This document shows, piece after piece, positions 56,893-64,000 of a DNA stretch of 64,000 nt (position 1 is the first letter of the stretch; every line of letters starts with the position of its first letter). The notes beneath the pieces are model-generated. The model ran no database searches, was not told the origin of the DNA, and was given only the letters and a program-made list of their open reading frames with translations. The stretch spans positions 248,001 to 312,000 of the forward strand of contig JBAZXA010000002.1 in NCBI GenBank assembly GCA_041660045.1. Reading direction: 5' to 3'. Position numbers and translations under genes: made by a program. Origin of the DNA: WM-3-3 sp041660045. Lineage in GTDB: Bacteria > Pseudomonadota > Gammaproteobacteria > Methylococcales > Methylomonadaceae.

Positions 56893-57732
56893 ATGTTTGC
56901 TTTAAGATGTAAACCGCTAATCATGGGGATTTTAAATGCAACACCGGATAGTTTTTCAGATGGCGGTCAATTTGTTGATGTTTATGCCGCGCTAACACAT
57001 GCCCAAGATATGCTGGCCGATGGCGTTGATATTATTGATATCGGCGGTGAATCAACCCGGCCTGGTGCTGAGCCGGTCTCTAGCGATGAACAAATTAAAC
57101 GGGTTATCCCAATTATTAGCGGCATACGCGAGCAAGTTTCTAAGGATGTCTTAATTAGCATTGATACCACACGCCGCGCTGTGGCGGAGGCGGCGTTAAA
57201 TGCCGGCGCAAATTGGATCAATGATGTGTCAGGTGGCACTGAAGATCCTGCCATCTTAGATTTAGCTGCACAAGCTAATGTTCCAATTATCCTAATGCAT
57301 AGATTAGGGGTATCAAAAACCATGCAGGATCAGCCTTATTATGAGGATGTGGTCAGTGAGGTTAAGCTAGTGTTGCAAGCTTGTATCAATAACGCATTAG
57401 CAGCAGGTATTAAGCAACAGCACATAGTAATAGACCCAGGCATTGGTTTTGGCAAACGCAAAGTTGACAATTTAGATTTGCTGGCCAATTTAGAAACGTT
57501 TGTAGCGATGGGCTATCCGGTATTATTGGGTACCAGCCGCAAGCGATTTATGGGGAACATTTGTACAATCAATGAACCTACCGAATTGGTCACAGCAACA
57601 GCGGTGACCACGGCAATAGGTGTTATGGCGGGAGTACATTTGTTCCGCGTGCATGATATTAAAGAAAACCGCCAAGCTTTAGAAGTTGCCTATGCCATTC
57701 AACAACGTAGGGATAGGCAAGGGCAAGCATAA
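56893..57732 (+). CDS. folP: Dihydropteroate synthase
   Basis: A 279-residue DHPS that condenses the pterin pyrophosphate with p-aminobenzoate. Motifs are GILNATPDSFSDGG, DIGGESTRPGA, NDVSGG and the C-terminal RVHDIKENRQAL. The ATG at 56893 has GGAG nine nt upstream; a TTG at 56872 is an alternative. Instead of the common ftsH-folP-glmM order it is divergent, with an 81-bp gap, from the H4MPT-type operon. It is complete and probably supplies folate, though a link to the pterin step of H4MPT cannot be excluded. Confidence 0.93.
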   Translation: MFALRCKPLIMGILNATPDSFSDGGQFVDVYAALTHAQDMLADGVDIIDIGGESTRPGAEPVSSDEQIKRVIPIISGIREQVSKDVLISIDTTRRAVAEAALNAGANWINDVSGGTEDPAILDLAAQANVPIILMHRLGVSKTMQDQPYYEDVVSEVKLVLQACINNALAAGIKQQHIVIDPGIGFGKRKVDNLDLLANLETFVAMGYPVLLGTSRKRFMGNICTINEPTELVTATAVTTAIGVMAGVHLFRVHDIKENRQALEVAYAIQQRRDRQGQA

Positions 57733-57734
57733 GC

Positions 57735-58244
57735 TTACTGCGGCGGTGGCGGTGGCGGCGTACCAGCTGGCGGTGGTGGTATATCCGCTGGGCGGCTGGT
57801 AACTGGCGCGCTTTTTTCATTGGAAATTTGGCCGTAGATAGGTACGCGATGTCCTTTAGCATACATACACTGGATGTAAGCCGTATCATAACGGCTTTGC
57901 GTGGCATAGCCCGAGCTGTTAGCAGAGCTTGCACCAATTAGGCTGCCAGCAACTAAACCCGCGCCTGCCCCAATAGCGGCACCAGAACCACCATTAAAAG
58001 CAGCACCAGCAGCTGCACCTAAAGCAGTAGTGGCTGCTGCGGTTACTAAGCCAGAGTTAGTTGACGCCTGATTTGGGCTAATGCCACCAACTTGTCCTAA
58101 GGCATACTGTTGGCACACATAATCATCACTACGAAATTGGTCAAACGACACGCTAGATCCAGGTAATACAGTGACACTAGGTCCGGTAGGTAAGCCGGCA
58201 CAACCAGCTAATAAGAGCAATGATCCTATACTAATCCGATACAT
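57735..58244 (-). CDS. Glycine-zipper lipoprotein
   Basis: A 169-residue lipoprotein. The signal peptide ends in the lipobox LLAGC (Cys14 lipidated). The body has a glycine-zipper region (AATTALGAAAGAAFNGGSGA and GAGAGLVAGSLIGAS) that could insert in or associate with a membrane. A Pro-rich tail of mostly PPPP repeats follows. The start at 58244 with GAGGTAG upstream was chosen; the longer frame to 58352 runs into the neighbouring gene. It is preceded 14 nt upstream by another exported protein gene, so the two are probably co-expressed. Confidence 0.78.
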   Translation of the reverse strand: MYRISIGSLLLLAGCAGLPTGPSVTVLPGSSVSFDQFRSDDYVCQQYALGQVGGISPNQASTNSGLVTAAATTALGAAAGAAFNGGSGAAIGAGAGLVAGSLIGASSANSSGYATQSRYDTAYIQCMYAKGHRVPIYGQISNEKSAPVTSRPADIPPPPAGTPPPPPPQ

Positions 58245-58258
58245 AAAGACTACCTCAA

Positions 58259-58651
58259 TTATTGGTTGGGTTCTGGGGCTACTTGTAACCAACCCGCAGG
58301 GCAGGCTTGTACAGTGGGATAATAACCTTTGGGGTTGTTGCAATAATACCAATTGTTGGTGGGTGGTGGGCTAGGCCGCTCGACATAAACCGGTGGTGTG
58401 GGTGGTGTATTAATGATAGTGCCAGAATAATAGGGGTAGTTATAGCCATAACCATAATAAGGATAGCCATAATATCCAGCATAAGGGAAACCACCACCAT
58501 AGTAAAACCCACCAAAGCCACCTCTATGGCCAAAACCGCCATGCCATCCCCCGCCACCATGCCATCCACCACCATGGCCATGGGCAGACACAGAGCCAGT
58601 TGAAAATAGCATAGCGAGTAAACTTAACCAAAGCATTGTTTTTATTTTCAT
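58259..58651 (-). CDS. Secreted Gly/Tyr/His-rich protein
   Basis: A 130-residue exported protein with a signal peptide (about residues 1-23, ending SVSA). The mature N-terminus is His/Gly-rich (HGHGGGWHGGGG), then Gly/Tyr-rich (GYYGYPYYGYGYNYPYY), and the C-terminus has the Cys-containing motif YYCNNPKGYYPTVQACPAGW. That C-terminal motif occurs in a widespread family of small proteobacterial exported proteins of unknown function. The His cluster suggests metal binding. It is followed by the glycine-zipper lipoprotein. Confidence 0.75.
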   Translation of the reverse strand: MKIKTMLWLSLLAMLFSTGSVSAHGHGGGWHGGGGWHGGFGHRGGFGGFYYGGGFPYAGYYGYPYYGYGYNYPYYSGTIINTPPTPPVYVERPSPPPTNNWYYCNNPKGYYPTVQACPAGWLQVAPEPNQ

Positions 58652-58785
58652 TTTTGTCTCAAACTTAAAATTATTTGCGGTTTGGCGGCATTATCAGCGG
58701 CTTATAGGTATAAGTGATACGAGCTAAAGCCTAGGTGATTTACCTCAAAACAGCTAAGCAGAAAATCTAAATTTAAAGAACCTGT

Positions 58786-59133
58786 TTAACGCCGAAAATA
58801 AGGTACCGTATTATAGGAACCAGGATAGGGCGTAAAATTATTATTATAGTTGTAAGGTCTAGGATAGTAATAATAACCTGGGTTCCCGTAAAAACCACGA
58901 CCATAAAATCCTCTGTGGCCACCAAAGTGACCACCGAAGCCATGGCCACCAAAACCGCCATGCCCACCAAAACCACCTCCAAAACCATGTCCACCAAAAC
59001 CACCATGGCCGCCAAAACCACCATGGCCGCCAAAGCCACCGCCGCCGAAGCCACCATGGCCATGTGACCAAGCTACGCCTGAGGATAGCAACCCTAAAAG
59101 TAAAGCAATAACTACTGTTTTTACCGTTTTCAT
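58786..59133 (-). CDS. Secreted Gly/His/Phe-repeat protein
   Basis: A 115-residue exported protein. The signal peptide (TVVIALLLGLLSSGVAWS) is followed by about fifty residues of Gly-Gly-His-Gly-Gly-Phe repeats (for example GGHGGFGGHGGF), then a Tyr/Arg/Asn-rich end. Underlying DNA repeats of 15-18 bp span about 58920-59060. The start ATG at 59133 has GGGA eight nt upstream; the ATG at 59145 is less well supported. Low complexity and many His residues suggest a metal-binding or structural envelope role. It is similar in style to the neighbouring gene. Confidence 0.72.
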   Translation of the reverse strand: MKTVKTVVIALLLGLLSSGVAWSHGHGGFGGGGFGGHGGFGGHGGFGGHGFGGGFGGHGGFGGHGFGGHFGGHRGFYGRGFYGNPGYYYYPRPYNYNNNFTPYPGSYNTVPYFRR

Positions 59134-59304
59134 GATTGATCCCATAGTTGAAGGTTTTCTGATGATGGGGAGTCTTTTAATTTGCTTGAATAGCTTAACC
59201 TTAAGATTATTACCCCGTAAAATTAGTTCCTTGATTGTCAGCCTTAGTAAAAATTATTTACCGGATTATGTTAATAGCCTGAGCATTTTGTCTTTACCAA
59301 ACTT

Positions 59305-60228
59305 ATGGACTACTTAAATGACGTTGCCATACATGAACAACTGCAGGCCTTGGAGCTTAGTTTTAAGCCATCAGGGTTAATTTGCCTGCAAGACCCCAAG
59401 TTTAAGCGGGCCGGTATTGAATTATGGCTAAAGCGTGATGATTTGTTGCATCCTATTATCTCAGGCAACAAATGGCGTAAACTAAAGTTTGTCATTAACC
59501 ACGCGTTACAACTAGGTTGTAAACATCTGGTTAGCATGGGTGGCGCATATTCTAACCATTTGCATGCGCTGGCATATTTAGGTAAAGCACTGGATATTAA
59601 AACCACTGGTTATATCCGTGGGGAGCGCCCGGCCACGTTTAGCCCCAGTTTACAAGATATGCAAGATTGGGGTATGACTTTAACGTTTATTTCCCGTTCA
59701 GAATATCGCCAGTTAAGGCTGTGTCAGCCACCCAATGCCAAACCAGGCAGTCAGCCAGATGAATTCTGGCTACCAGAAGGCGGCGCCCTGCCGTTAGCCC
59801 TTCATGGCGTGGCAGAAATGGTTAAGGAAATTGATTTACCCTATGACTATATTTGTTCCGCCTGCGGCACGGGGACAACGTTAGCAGGTATGATTCAAGC
59901 AGTTAACAGCCCCGCAAAAGTTTTAGGATTTGCTGCGTTAAAGGATACTGGGTTTATAGCAGATGAAGTATCACGCCTTTTAGATAGAAGCTATCAAAAT
60001 TGGTCTATTAATAATGACTACCATTTTGGAGGTTTTGCTAAAAGCACCCCAGAATTAATTAATTTTATGGCAGATTTTAGGAATAAAACTGGTATTGCTT
60101 TAGACAAGGTATATACCGGGAAAATGCTTTTTGGCATTGTTGATTTAATCGATAAAGCTTACTTCAAACCCGGGCAACGGATAATAGCCGTGCATACAGG
60201 CGGCCTGCAAGGTAATCGTGACATTTAA
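59305..60228 (+). CDS. PLP-dependent D-cysteine desulfhydrase / ACC deaminase family enzyme
   Basis: A 307-residue fold-type II PLP enzyme. The PLP lysine is in SGNKWRKLKF, preceded by LWLKRDDLLHP. SMGGAYSNHLHALAYLGKAL holds the family's substrate loop, and CSACGTGTTLAGM the phosphate-binding glycines. It is complete. Family members deaminate 1-aminocyclopropane-1-carboxylate or desulfhydrate D-cysteine, and these cannot be separated from sequence alone. It is a single gene preceded by the divergent Gly/His-rich gene. Confidence 0.88.
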   Translation: MDYLNDVAIHEQLQALELSFKPSGLICLQDPKFKRAGIELWLKRDDLLHPIISGNKWRKLKFVINHALQLGCKHLVSMGGAYSNHLHALAYLGKALDIKTTGYIRGERPATFSPSLQDMQDWGMTLTFISRSEYRQLRLCQPPNAKPGSQPDEFWLPEGGALPLALHGVAEMVKEIDLPYDYICSACGTGTTLAGMIQAVNSPAKVLGFAALKDTGFIADEVSRLLDRSYQNWSINNDYHFGGFAKSTPELINFMADFRNKTGIALDKVYTGKMLFGIVDLIDKAYFKPGQRIIAVHTGGLQGNRDI

Positions 60229-60398
60229 AGTGGAGTAAATATCCACACAATAGTTTAAGCGATGCCTGTTAAGGAAAAGAAAGGGCAATAAAGGGTGAAA
60301 GCAAGCGGAAGATATTTACTGGTTAGCATATGAGCTATCGTTCCGCTTTCATCTACCAATCGCCCGAATAAAAATTGCCACTTTTATTTTTGGATCAT

Positions 60399-60800
60399 AT
60401 GCCAAATGCTGTGGCAGCATTTACCACAAGAAAGGAATGGGTTCATAATTTTGACGAATTTATCGGTCGCGCGTTGTCTAAAACGATGGGGCAACTACTT
60501 GGAAAATTACAAAAATTGGGCATTCCCTGCGATAAACTAAGTAAAGACCTCGAGACGGCATTGAAAAAACGCAATTGGTTGGCACATTGTTACTTTCCTG
60601 AACGAGCTCTGGAATTCATGAATGAACAAGGCCGTTTAGAAATGATCTCAGAGCTGGAAATCACCCACGCATACTTTAGGCAAATAAAGGACAAGGTTAA
60701 TCGGATAACTGATGAGGTTTCTGTAAAGTATGGACTAACAGATGAAGTATTAGAAAAAATGATGACTCAAATATTAACTAGGACCAAAGCCGATATTTAA
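60399..60800 (+). CDS. Small HEPN-like protein
   Basis: A 133-residue all-helical-looking protein without a confirmed family. It contains KKRNWLAHCYF, an Rx4H arrangement reminiscent of the catalytic motif of HEPN-type RNases (Arg-Asn-x-x-x-His). HEPN proteins often belong to toxin-antitoxin or defence systems. A nucleotidyltransferase partner is not adjacent. An alternative TTG start at 60375 adds eight residues. No clear ribosome site is visible for either. The assignment to HEPN is tentative. Confidence 0.55.
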   Translation: MPNAVAAFTTRKEWVHNFDEFIGRALSKTMGQLLGKLQKLGIPCDKLSKDLETALKKRNWLAHCYFPERALEFMNEQGRLEMISELEITHAYFRQIKDKVNRITDEVSVKYGLTDEVLEKMMTQILTRTKADI

Positions 60801-60997
60801 GTACCAGTGAAATGTAATGTATTTGTTGAGCCCACCACACCTATGTTTGGCAAATAGGTCACTCAAGTTTTTTATCTGATTATTCAACCAGTTTATCAAG
60901 TGGGTCTAGGTTACTCACCACCAGTTTGAAGTTTTGTTGTTTTGTTTTCTTGGCGGCTTCGCTTAAGCCCAATGAGGCAGTGTATCCTTACCGTAAC

Positions 60998-61496
60998 GTT
61001 AGGCATTCTCATTGAAAAATACGGAAAACGGAAAAATGTATGAGTCTTTTTAAAGGCAACTGTATTTGTGGGGCTGTTCAATATGAATTGAAAGTCGAGC
61101 CCCAGTTATCTTTTTTGTGCCAATGTAGGCAATGCCAAAGAATCACTGGCTCTGTTCATTCAGCTGAGTTTGTTGCATTAAGTAAAAACACTATTGTTAT
61201 TGGGGAGCTCAAGTTTTATGAAATGATTACAGATAATGGAAATACTGTTAGTTCCGGCTTTTGTCGTAATTGTGGAAATCCCATTTTAAAAAAGTCATCG
61301 GGTTATCCTGGTTTGCTGTTTTTTCATGCCGCAACTTTAGAAAATCCAAGTTTGTTTAAACCACAAAAAGTTTTTTGGGCTGCAAGTCATCAACCTTGGG
61401 ATTTTGTAAGCCCTAATCTTGAGGTGGCAAAATATGCCTAACATTACGCTCAAGCAGGACGCGCCTTTTCAGGTTGGTTTTGAAGGCTAGTTATTT
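60998..61496 (+). mobile_element. Integron-type gene cassette candidate
   Basis: A GFA-family gene is bounded by the 7-bp core site GTTAGGC (60998-61004) on the left and its exact inverse GCCTAAC (61436-61442) on the right. The right core overlaps the TAA stop codon, as in many cassettes. After GCCTAAC come a 5-bp spacer and GCTCAAGC (61448-61455), the arrangement of the left half of an attC site. The far half is degenerate: GTTTTGAA near 61477-61484 and GTTATTT at 61490-61496 in place of GTTRRRY. No integrase gene is seen in the window. This would be a lone or decayed cassette. Confidence 0.55.
61040..61441 (+). CDS. GFA-family (CENP-V type) zinc protein
   Basis: A 133-residue protein of the glutathione-dependent formaldehyde-activating enzyme family. 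Zinc ligands are the cysteines in GNCICGAV, FLCQCRQC and GFCRNCGNP. The middle and C-terminal parts match the beta-rich GFA fold. Members differ widely in role, so a formaldehyde function is not proven even in a methylotroph. Two features suggest acquisition as a cassette: the flanking GTTAGGC/GCCTAAC sites and the compact single-gene layout. The ATG at 61040 has only a weak ribosome site. Confidence 0.87.
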   Translation: MSLFKGNCICGAVQYELKVEPQLSFLCQCRQCQRITGSVHSAEFVALSKNTIVIGELKFYEMITDNGNTVSSGFCRNCGNPILKKSSGYPGLLFFHAATLENPSLFKPQKVFWAASHQPWDFVSPNLEVAKYA

Positions 61497-61528
61497 ATTC
61501 CAGCTTTGGTGGCCTCCTCAATGAACCA

Positions 61529-61670
61529 AAGGGGTCGGACTCGATTGATTATAGTAATTTCAATGATGAGACTGCCGCGCATTGCTTATACAGCTGTGGC
61601 ATTGTGGATGGCTTATTTTGATAATGACCAGCCATATCGTGATATTAGTGCCAGATGCTTTATAAAATAG
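61529..61670 (+). pseudogene. Transposase remnant with terminal motif
   Basis: AAGGGGTCGGACTCGATTGATT (about 61529-61550) resembles sequences found beside REP-associated transposase genes. Downstream, from ATG 61563, a frame of 35 codons begins MMRLPRIAY, recalling the N-terminus of such transposases, and then diverges and stops at 61670. It is too short to be functional. The 458 bp between the GFA gene and the next gene hold this remnant, the degenerate attC half-site and the riboswitch. Confidence 0.4.
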
Positions 61671-61769
61671 TTAAATTTAATAAAAATCAATTAGGTAAAA
61701 CTCTAATCCGTCTAAATATATGTTATCTGTAAACGTCTTGTAACAATTTTCTGTCAGCATGCTTGTGTG

Positions 61770-61863
61770 AAAAGCTAAACCCGTTGCGAAATGGGGGCAG
61801 AAAGCTACGGGTCTGTAAGAAAGAAGAGATACTCCTTGAACTCAAGATAGCCGGGTTGCCACC
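61770..61863 (+). promoter_or_regulatory. c-di-GMP-I (GEMM) riboswitch candidate
   Basis: The core aligns with class I c-di-GMP aptamers in order. GCTAAACC is followed by the stem CCCGTT/AATGGG with a GCGA (GNRA) tetraloop (61780-61795). Next come GGGGCAGAAAGCTACGGG, a variable middle arm, and the 3' strand ATAGCCGGGTTGCC (61847-61860). The end lies about 37 nt before the start codon of the phytase-like PEP-CTERM gene, with AGGGAA in between, so control could be at translation or transcription. Class I motifs in front of exported proteins are known in gammaproteobacteria. Confidence 0.8.
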
Positions 61864-61899
61864 AATACCTTCGACTATTTTCTGAATTAGGGAACTTCT

Positions 61900-63402
61900 A
61901 TGAATAAAAAACTGCTGTCAGCATTAATCACTGCCCTTTGCGCGACATCGGTAGCGCAGGCGTCTTTAACCTCAGGCCAGTTAATTGCCATTGGCACACT
62001 TGACCAAACCAGTGCTGGCTTAAATACGGATTTATCAGGACTAACAGGCACACTCGAAAATGGTGTTGCCGCTAATTTTCTCGGCGGCCTTGGTTCCGGT
62101 TTCGCTTATGCCGGTGGTAATACCTTTATCGCCACACCGGATAGAGGCCCAAACGCCTTGTCATATGCCAGTTCAGTAGATGATACAACGTCTTACATCG
62201 CCCGCTTCCATACCCTAACCTTGGATTTAACCAAAAATAATTCCAATACTGGCTTAGCGTATAACCTGACCCCAACACTCACCGCCACAACTTTACTATC
62301 CAGCTCAACGGCACTTAACTATGGATCTGGCGCTGGTTTGACAACCAACAACGGTGCTGCATTAGGTAGCGGTGTCCCTGCGTTGAATGCTACTAATAAT
62401 ACCTATTATTTTACCGGCCGCTCGGATGGCTTCGGTTCTGCTAACCCTATTACCGGAACTCCCGATTCAACTTCCGCTAATCCCAGTAATGCCCGCTTCG
62501 ATCCTGAAGGTGTCAGGGTCTCCAACGATGGCAAATATGTGTTTGTTTCTGATGAATATGGTCCTTATATTAATCAATTTGACCGCGCTACCGGACAGCT
62601 GTTGAAATCGTTCGCATTACCGGCCAACCTAGCGGTAGCCAATGAGTCGCCACAGGGGAAAAAAGAAGAGGCGCCAACGGCAACAAACACACCTGGAAAC
62701 ACCACTGGACGGGTTGATAATAAGGGTATAGAGGGGCTAGCGATTACACCGGACGGTAAAACCTTAGTGGGTATTGTGCAAGCGCCATTATTGCAAGATA
62801 AAAAAGCCAATGGTAATGTCCGCATTGTCACTGTCGACATTGCAACCGGTACAACTCATGAATATGCGTATCACTTGACGACCGGAACCGGCGTCAGTGA
62901 AATTGTCGCCGTCAACGACCATGAGTTTCTGGTTGACGAACGCGATGGTAACGGTTTAGGCGGTGGTGGCAGCGCTAATGTAAAGCAGTTATTTAAAATT
63001 GATTTGACCGGCGCAACCGACGTGACAAATTTAGGTAACTCTGCGGCCGATCAAGCTGCGCTTAGCAGTGCGGCCGTTGGAAAAAGCTTATTTTTAGACG
63101 TGGCCCAAACGCTGGCAGACAATGGTTTGAGTAGAACAACAGACATTCCTTCAAAAATAGAAGGCGTTGCCTTCGGCCAGGATATTAACGATGGTGGGCT
63201 GTTGTACCACACGCTGTTTGTAACTAATGATAACGATTTTGACCCTGCCAACGCCGGTGCCAATAAGTTTTATGTTTTCGCCATTGCTGATAGTGCTCTT
63301 AACTTTCAAGCCCAACAGATCGCAGCGGTTCCGGTTCCTGCCGCGGTTTGGTTTTTTGTTACCGGCTTAATGGGTCTGGTACGTTCGGCTAGAAAAAAAT
63401 AA
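61900..63402 (+). CDS. Phytase-like esterase-family protein with PEP-CTERM-type sorting signal
   Basis: A 500-residue exported protein. It has a signal peptide (about residues 1-21, ending VAQA). The body fits the 'esterase-like activity of phytase' family, a propeller: ARFDPEGVRVSNDGKYVFVS, GIEGLAITPDGKTLVGIV, EFLVDERDGNG. The C-terminus is a sorting tail: VPVPAAVWFFVTGLMGL, then RSARKK, i.e. a VPxPAAxWFF motif, a helix and a basic end. A matching exosortase would remove it, but none is visible in the window. AGGGAA precedes the ATG. A c-di-GMP riboswitch lies upstream and a terminator downstream. Confidence 0.87.
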   Translation: MNKKLLSALITALCATSVAQASLTSGQLIAIGTLDQTSAGLNTDLSGLTGTLENGVAANFLGGLGSGFAYAGGNTFIATPDRGPNALSYASSVDDTTSYIARFHTLTLDLTKNNSNTGLAYNLTPTLTATTLLSSSTALNYGSGAGLTTNNGAALGSGVPALNATNNTYYFTGRSDGFGSANPITGTPDSTSANPSNARFDPEGVRVSNDGKYVFVSDEYGPYINQFDRATGQLLKSFALPANLAVANESPQGKKEEAPTATNTPGNTTGRVDNKGIEGLAITPDGKTLVGIVQAPLLQDKKANGNVRIVTVDIATGTTHEYAYHLTTGTGVSEIVAVNDHEFLVDERDGNGLGGGGSANVKQLFKIDLTGATDVTNLGNSAADQAALSSAAVGKSLFLDVAQTLADNGLSRTTDIPSKIEGVAFGQDINDGGLLYHTLFVTNDNDFDPANAGANKFYVFAIADSALNFQAQQIAAVPVPAAVWFFVTGLMGLVRSARKK

Positions 63403-63437
63403 TAACCTGAAAAGCTTCATACCTTAAAGCCAAAAAA

Positions 63438-63484
63438 ACTGCCTGGAAAGCCTCTATACAGCAGTCCAGGCGGTATTATTTTAT
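63438..63484 (+). terminator. Terminator after the phytase-like gene
   Basis: ACTGCCTGGA (63438-63447) pairs with TCCAGGCGGT (63465-63474) over ten positions with one T-G wobble, followed by the T-rich ATTATTTTATC. It begins 35 bp after the stop codon. Confidence 0.72.
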
Positions 63485-64000
63485 CATCCCGAAACTTTCT
63501 CTAACGCTATTGATAAGGCCTTTAGAAGTTTTAAGCGGGATATTTGACCCGCTTATCCAGGAAAAAGCTTCGAACGCGTTCGGGATTAGATTACAGCATG
63601 CCCATATGTTGCTGGGTGGCGGCGCGTAATTTGGCTTTTTTCCGTAATCAAATGGGCCAAACTCCAATACTGCTACTTTAAATCACACTTGTTGTTTAAT
63701 ATCATCCATATAGGGTTATAAATAAAGGTTAAACTCGCTGATATTATCAGATAGACTTGACATTCATTACATTTCATTATCCATCAGGGAGCTTAAGCTT
63801 GGCCCATCATGTAAGAATCCAACTTCGCCGATCAATTGACCGCTATAAAACTGATGTGGCTTCACTTTAATTGGTTGAATTTAAGTCGAATTAAGGCATA
63901 CCATCACGCTGTTGATCATTAGCTTAGCTATTTTATGTCTGCTGCTAGGGCTTTAAGGGAAGGTTAGGTTAGCATGATGATTGCTGTGCCAAGTAGGTAT
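63485..64000. other. Gene-less right end
   Basis: About 516 bp without a convincing gene. A minus-strand frame of 63 codons (63476-63667) overlaps the terminator and has an unconvincing Pro/Asn/Ser-rich sequence. A second minus-strand stretch near 63763-63868 reads as an open frame of about 35 codons (KPHQFYSGQLIGEVGFL), possibly a decayed gene end. No tRNA, CRISPR or strong promoter was found. The next gene, if any, begins beyond the window. Confidence 0.4.

Noticed and set aside
58920..59060. Regular 15-18 bp repeats that might suggest a CRISPR or satellite array
   Set aside because: They are in frame and encode Gly-Gly-His/Phe repeats of a secreted protein; there are no unique spacers and no cas genes.
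60303..60348. AAGCGGAA/TTCCGCTT stem after the PLP enzyme gene as a terminator
   Set aside because: The loop is about 30 nt and no T-run follows, so it is too weak to list.
63476..63667. 63-codon minus-strand frame at the right end
   Set aside because: It overlaps the predicted terminator, has no ribosome site and an atypical composition.

Overview
The window looks like chromosome from a gammaproteobacterial methylotroph or methanotroph, probably of the order Methylococcales. The strongest pointer is a block of tetrahydromethanopterin (H4MPT) biosynthesis-type genes (53.6-57.7 kb): an MfnB-type furan synthase, a DUF447 protein, a DUF6513 dihydropteroate-synthase-like protein and an archaeal-type flavoprotein, divergent from folP. 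Outside archaea this set is typical of bacteria that oxidise formaldehyde through H4MPT. A complete cytochrome c maturation operon, a secreted quinoprotein-like propeller and a PEP-CTERM-type exported protein fit the same group. The genus assignment is inference; no methane monooxygenase or methanol dehydrogenase gene lies here.

Layout. 0-9.5 kb: a hairpin repeat, a very large unexplained membrane protein, a YebC-family regulator, malic enzyme MaeB with a striking 38-bp palindrome upstream, and an O-methyltransferase/EamA exporter pair. 9.7-16.3 kb: one operon of a secreted protein, a DUF2760 protein, two Hsp70 paralogues separated by an SRPBCC protein, and a small membrane protein. 16.4-22.9 kb: GreB, SlyD, a nagZ-hpt-mtnP salvage/recycling operon, a secreted FliL-like protein and an ArnT-type glycosyltransferase. 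23-31 kb: a secreted beta-propeller protein, then TCA enzymes: NADP-dependent Icd divergent from an NAD-type isocitrate dehydrogenase followed by AcnB. 31-44 kb: ZapE, tRNA-Leu(CAG), then a long co-directional run rnr-rlmB-ccmAB-(ferritin-like diiron protein)-ccmCDEFGHI-cmoA-GGCT. CcmD is a short gene of 54 codons. 44.5-53.5 kb: two coiled-coil proteins, ProS, and a convergent pair of MASE1 membrane sensors (a GGDEF/EAL protein and a hybrid histidine kinase). 53.6-57.7 kb: the H4MPT block. 57.7-59.1 kb: a glycine-zipper lipoprotein and two Gly/His/Tyr-rich secreted proteins. 59.3-64 kb: a PLP enzyme followed by an accessory stretch with a small HEPN-like protein, a GFA-family gene flanked by inverted integron-type core sites, a transposase remnant, and a c-di-GMP-I riboswitch in front of a phytase-like PEP-CTERM protein.

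Links between genes. The ccm operon would serve the many periplasmic c-type cytochromes of such a bacterium. Its embedded diiron protein is the most unusual insertion in the otherwise conventional core. c-di-GMP could connect the GGDEF/EAL sensor at 47 kb with the riboswitch at 61.8 kb. Paired NADP- and NAD-type isocitrate dehydrogenases next to AcnB suggest two cofactor routes at one TCA step. Functions come from motifs, gene order and remembered family features; no database search was run.
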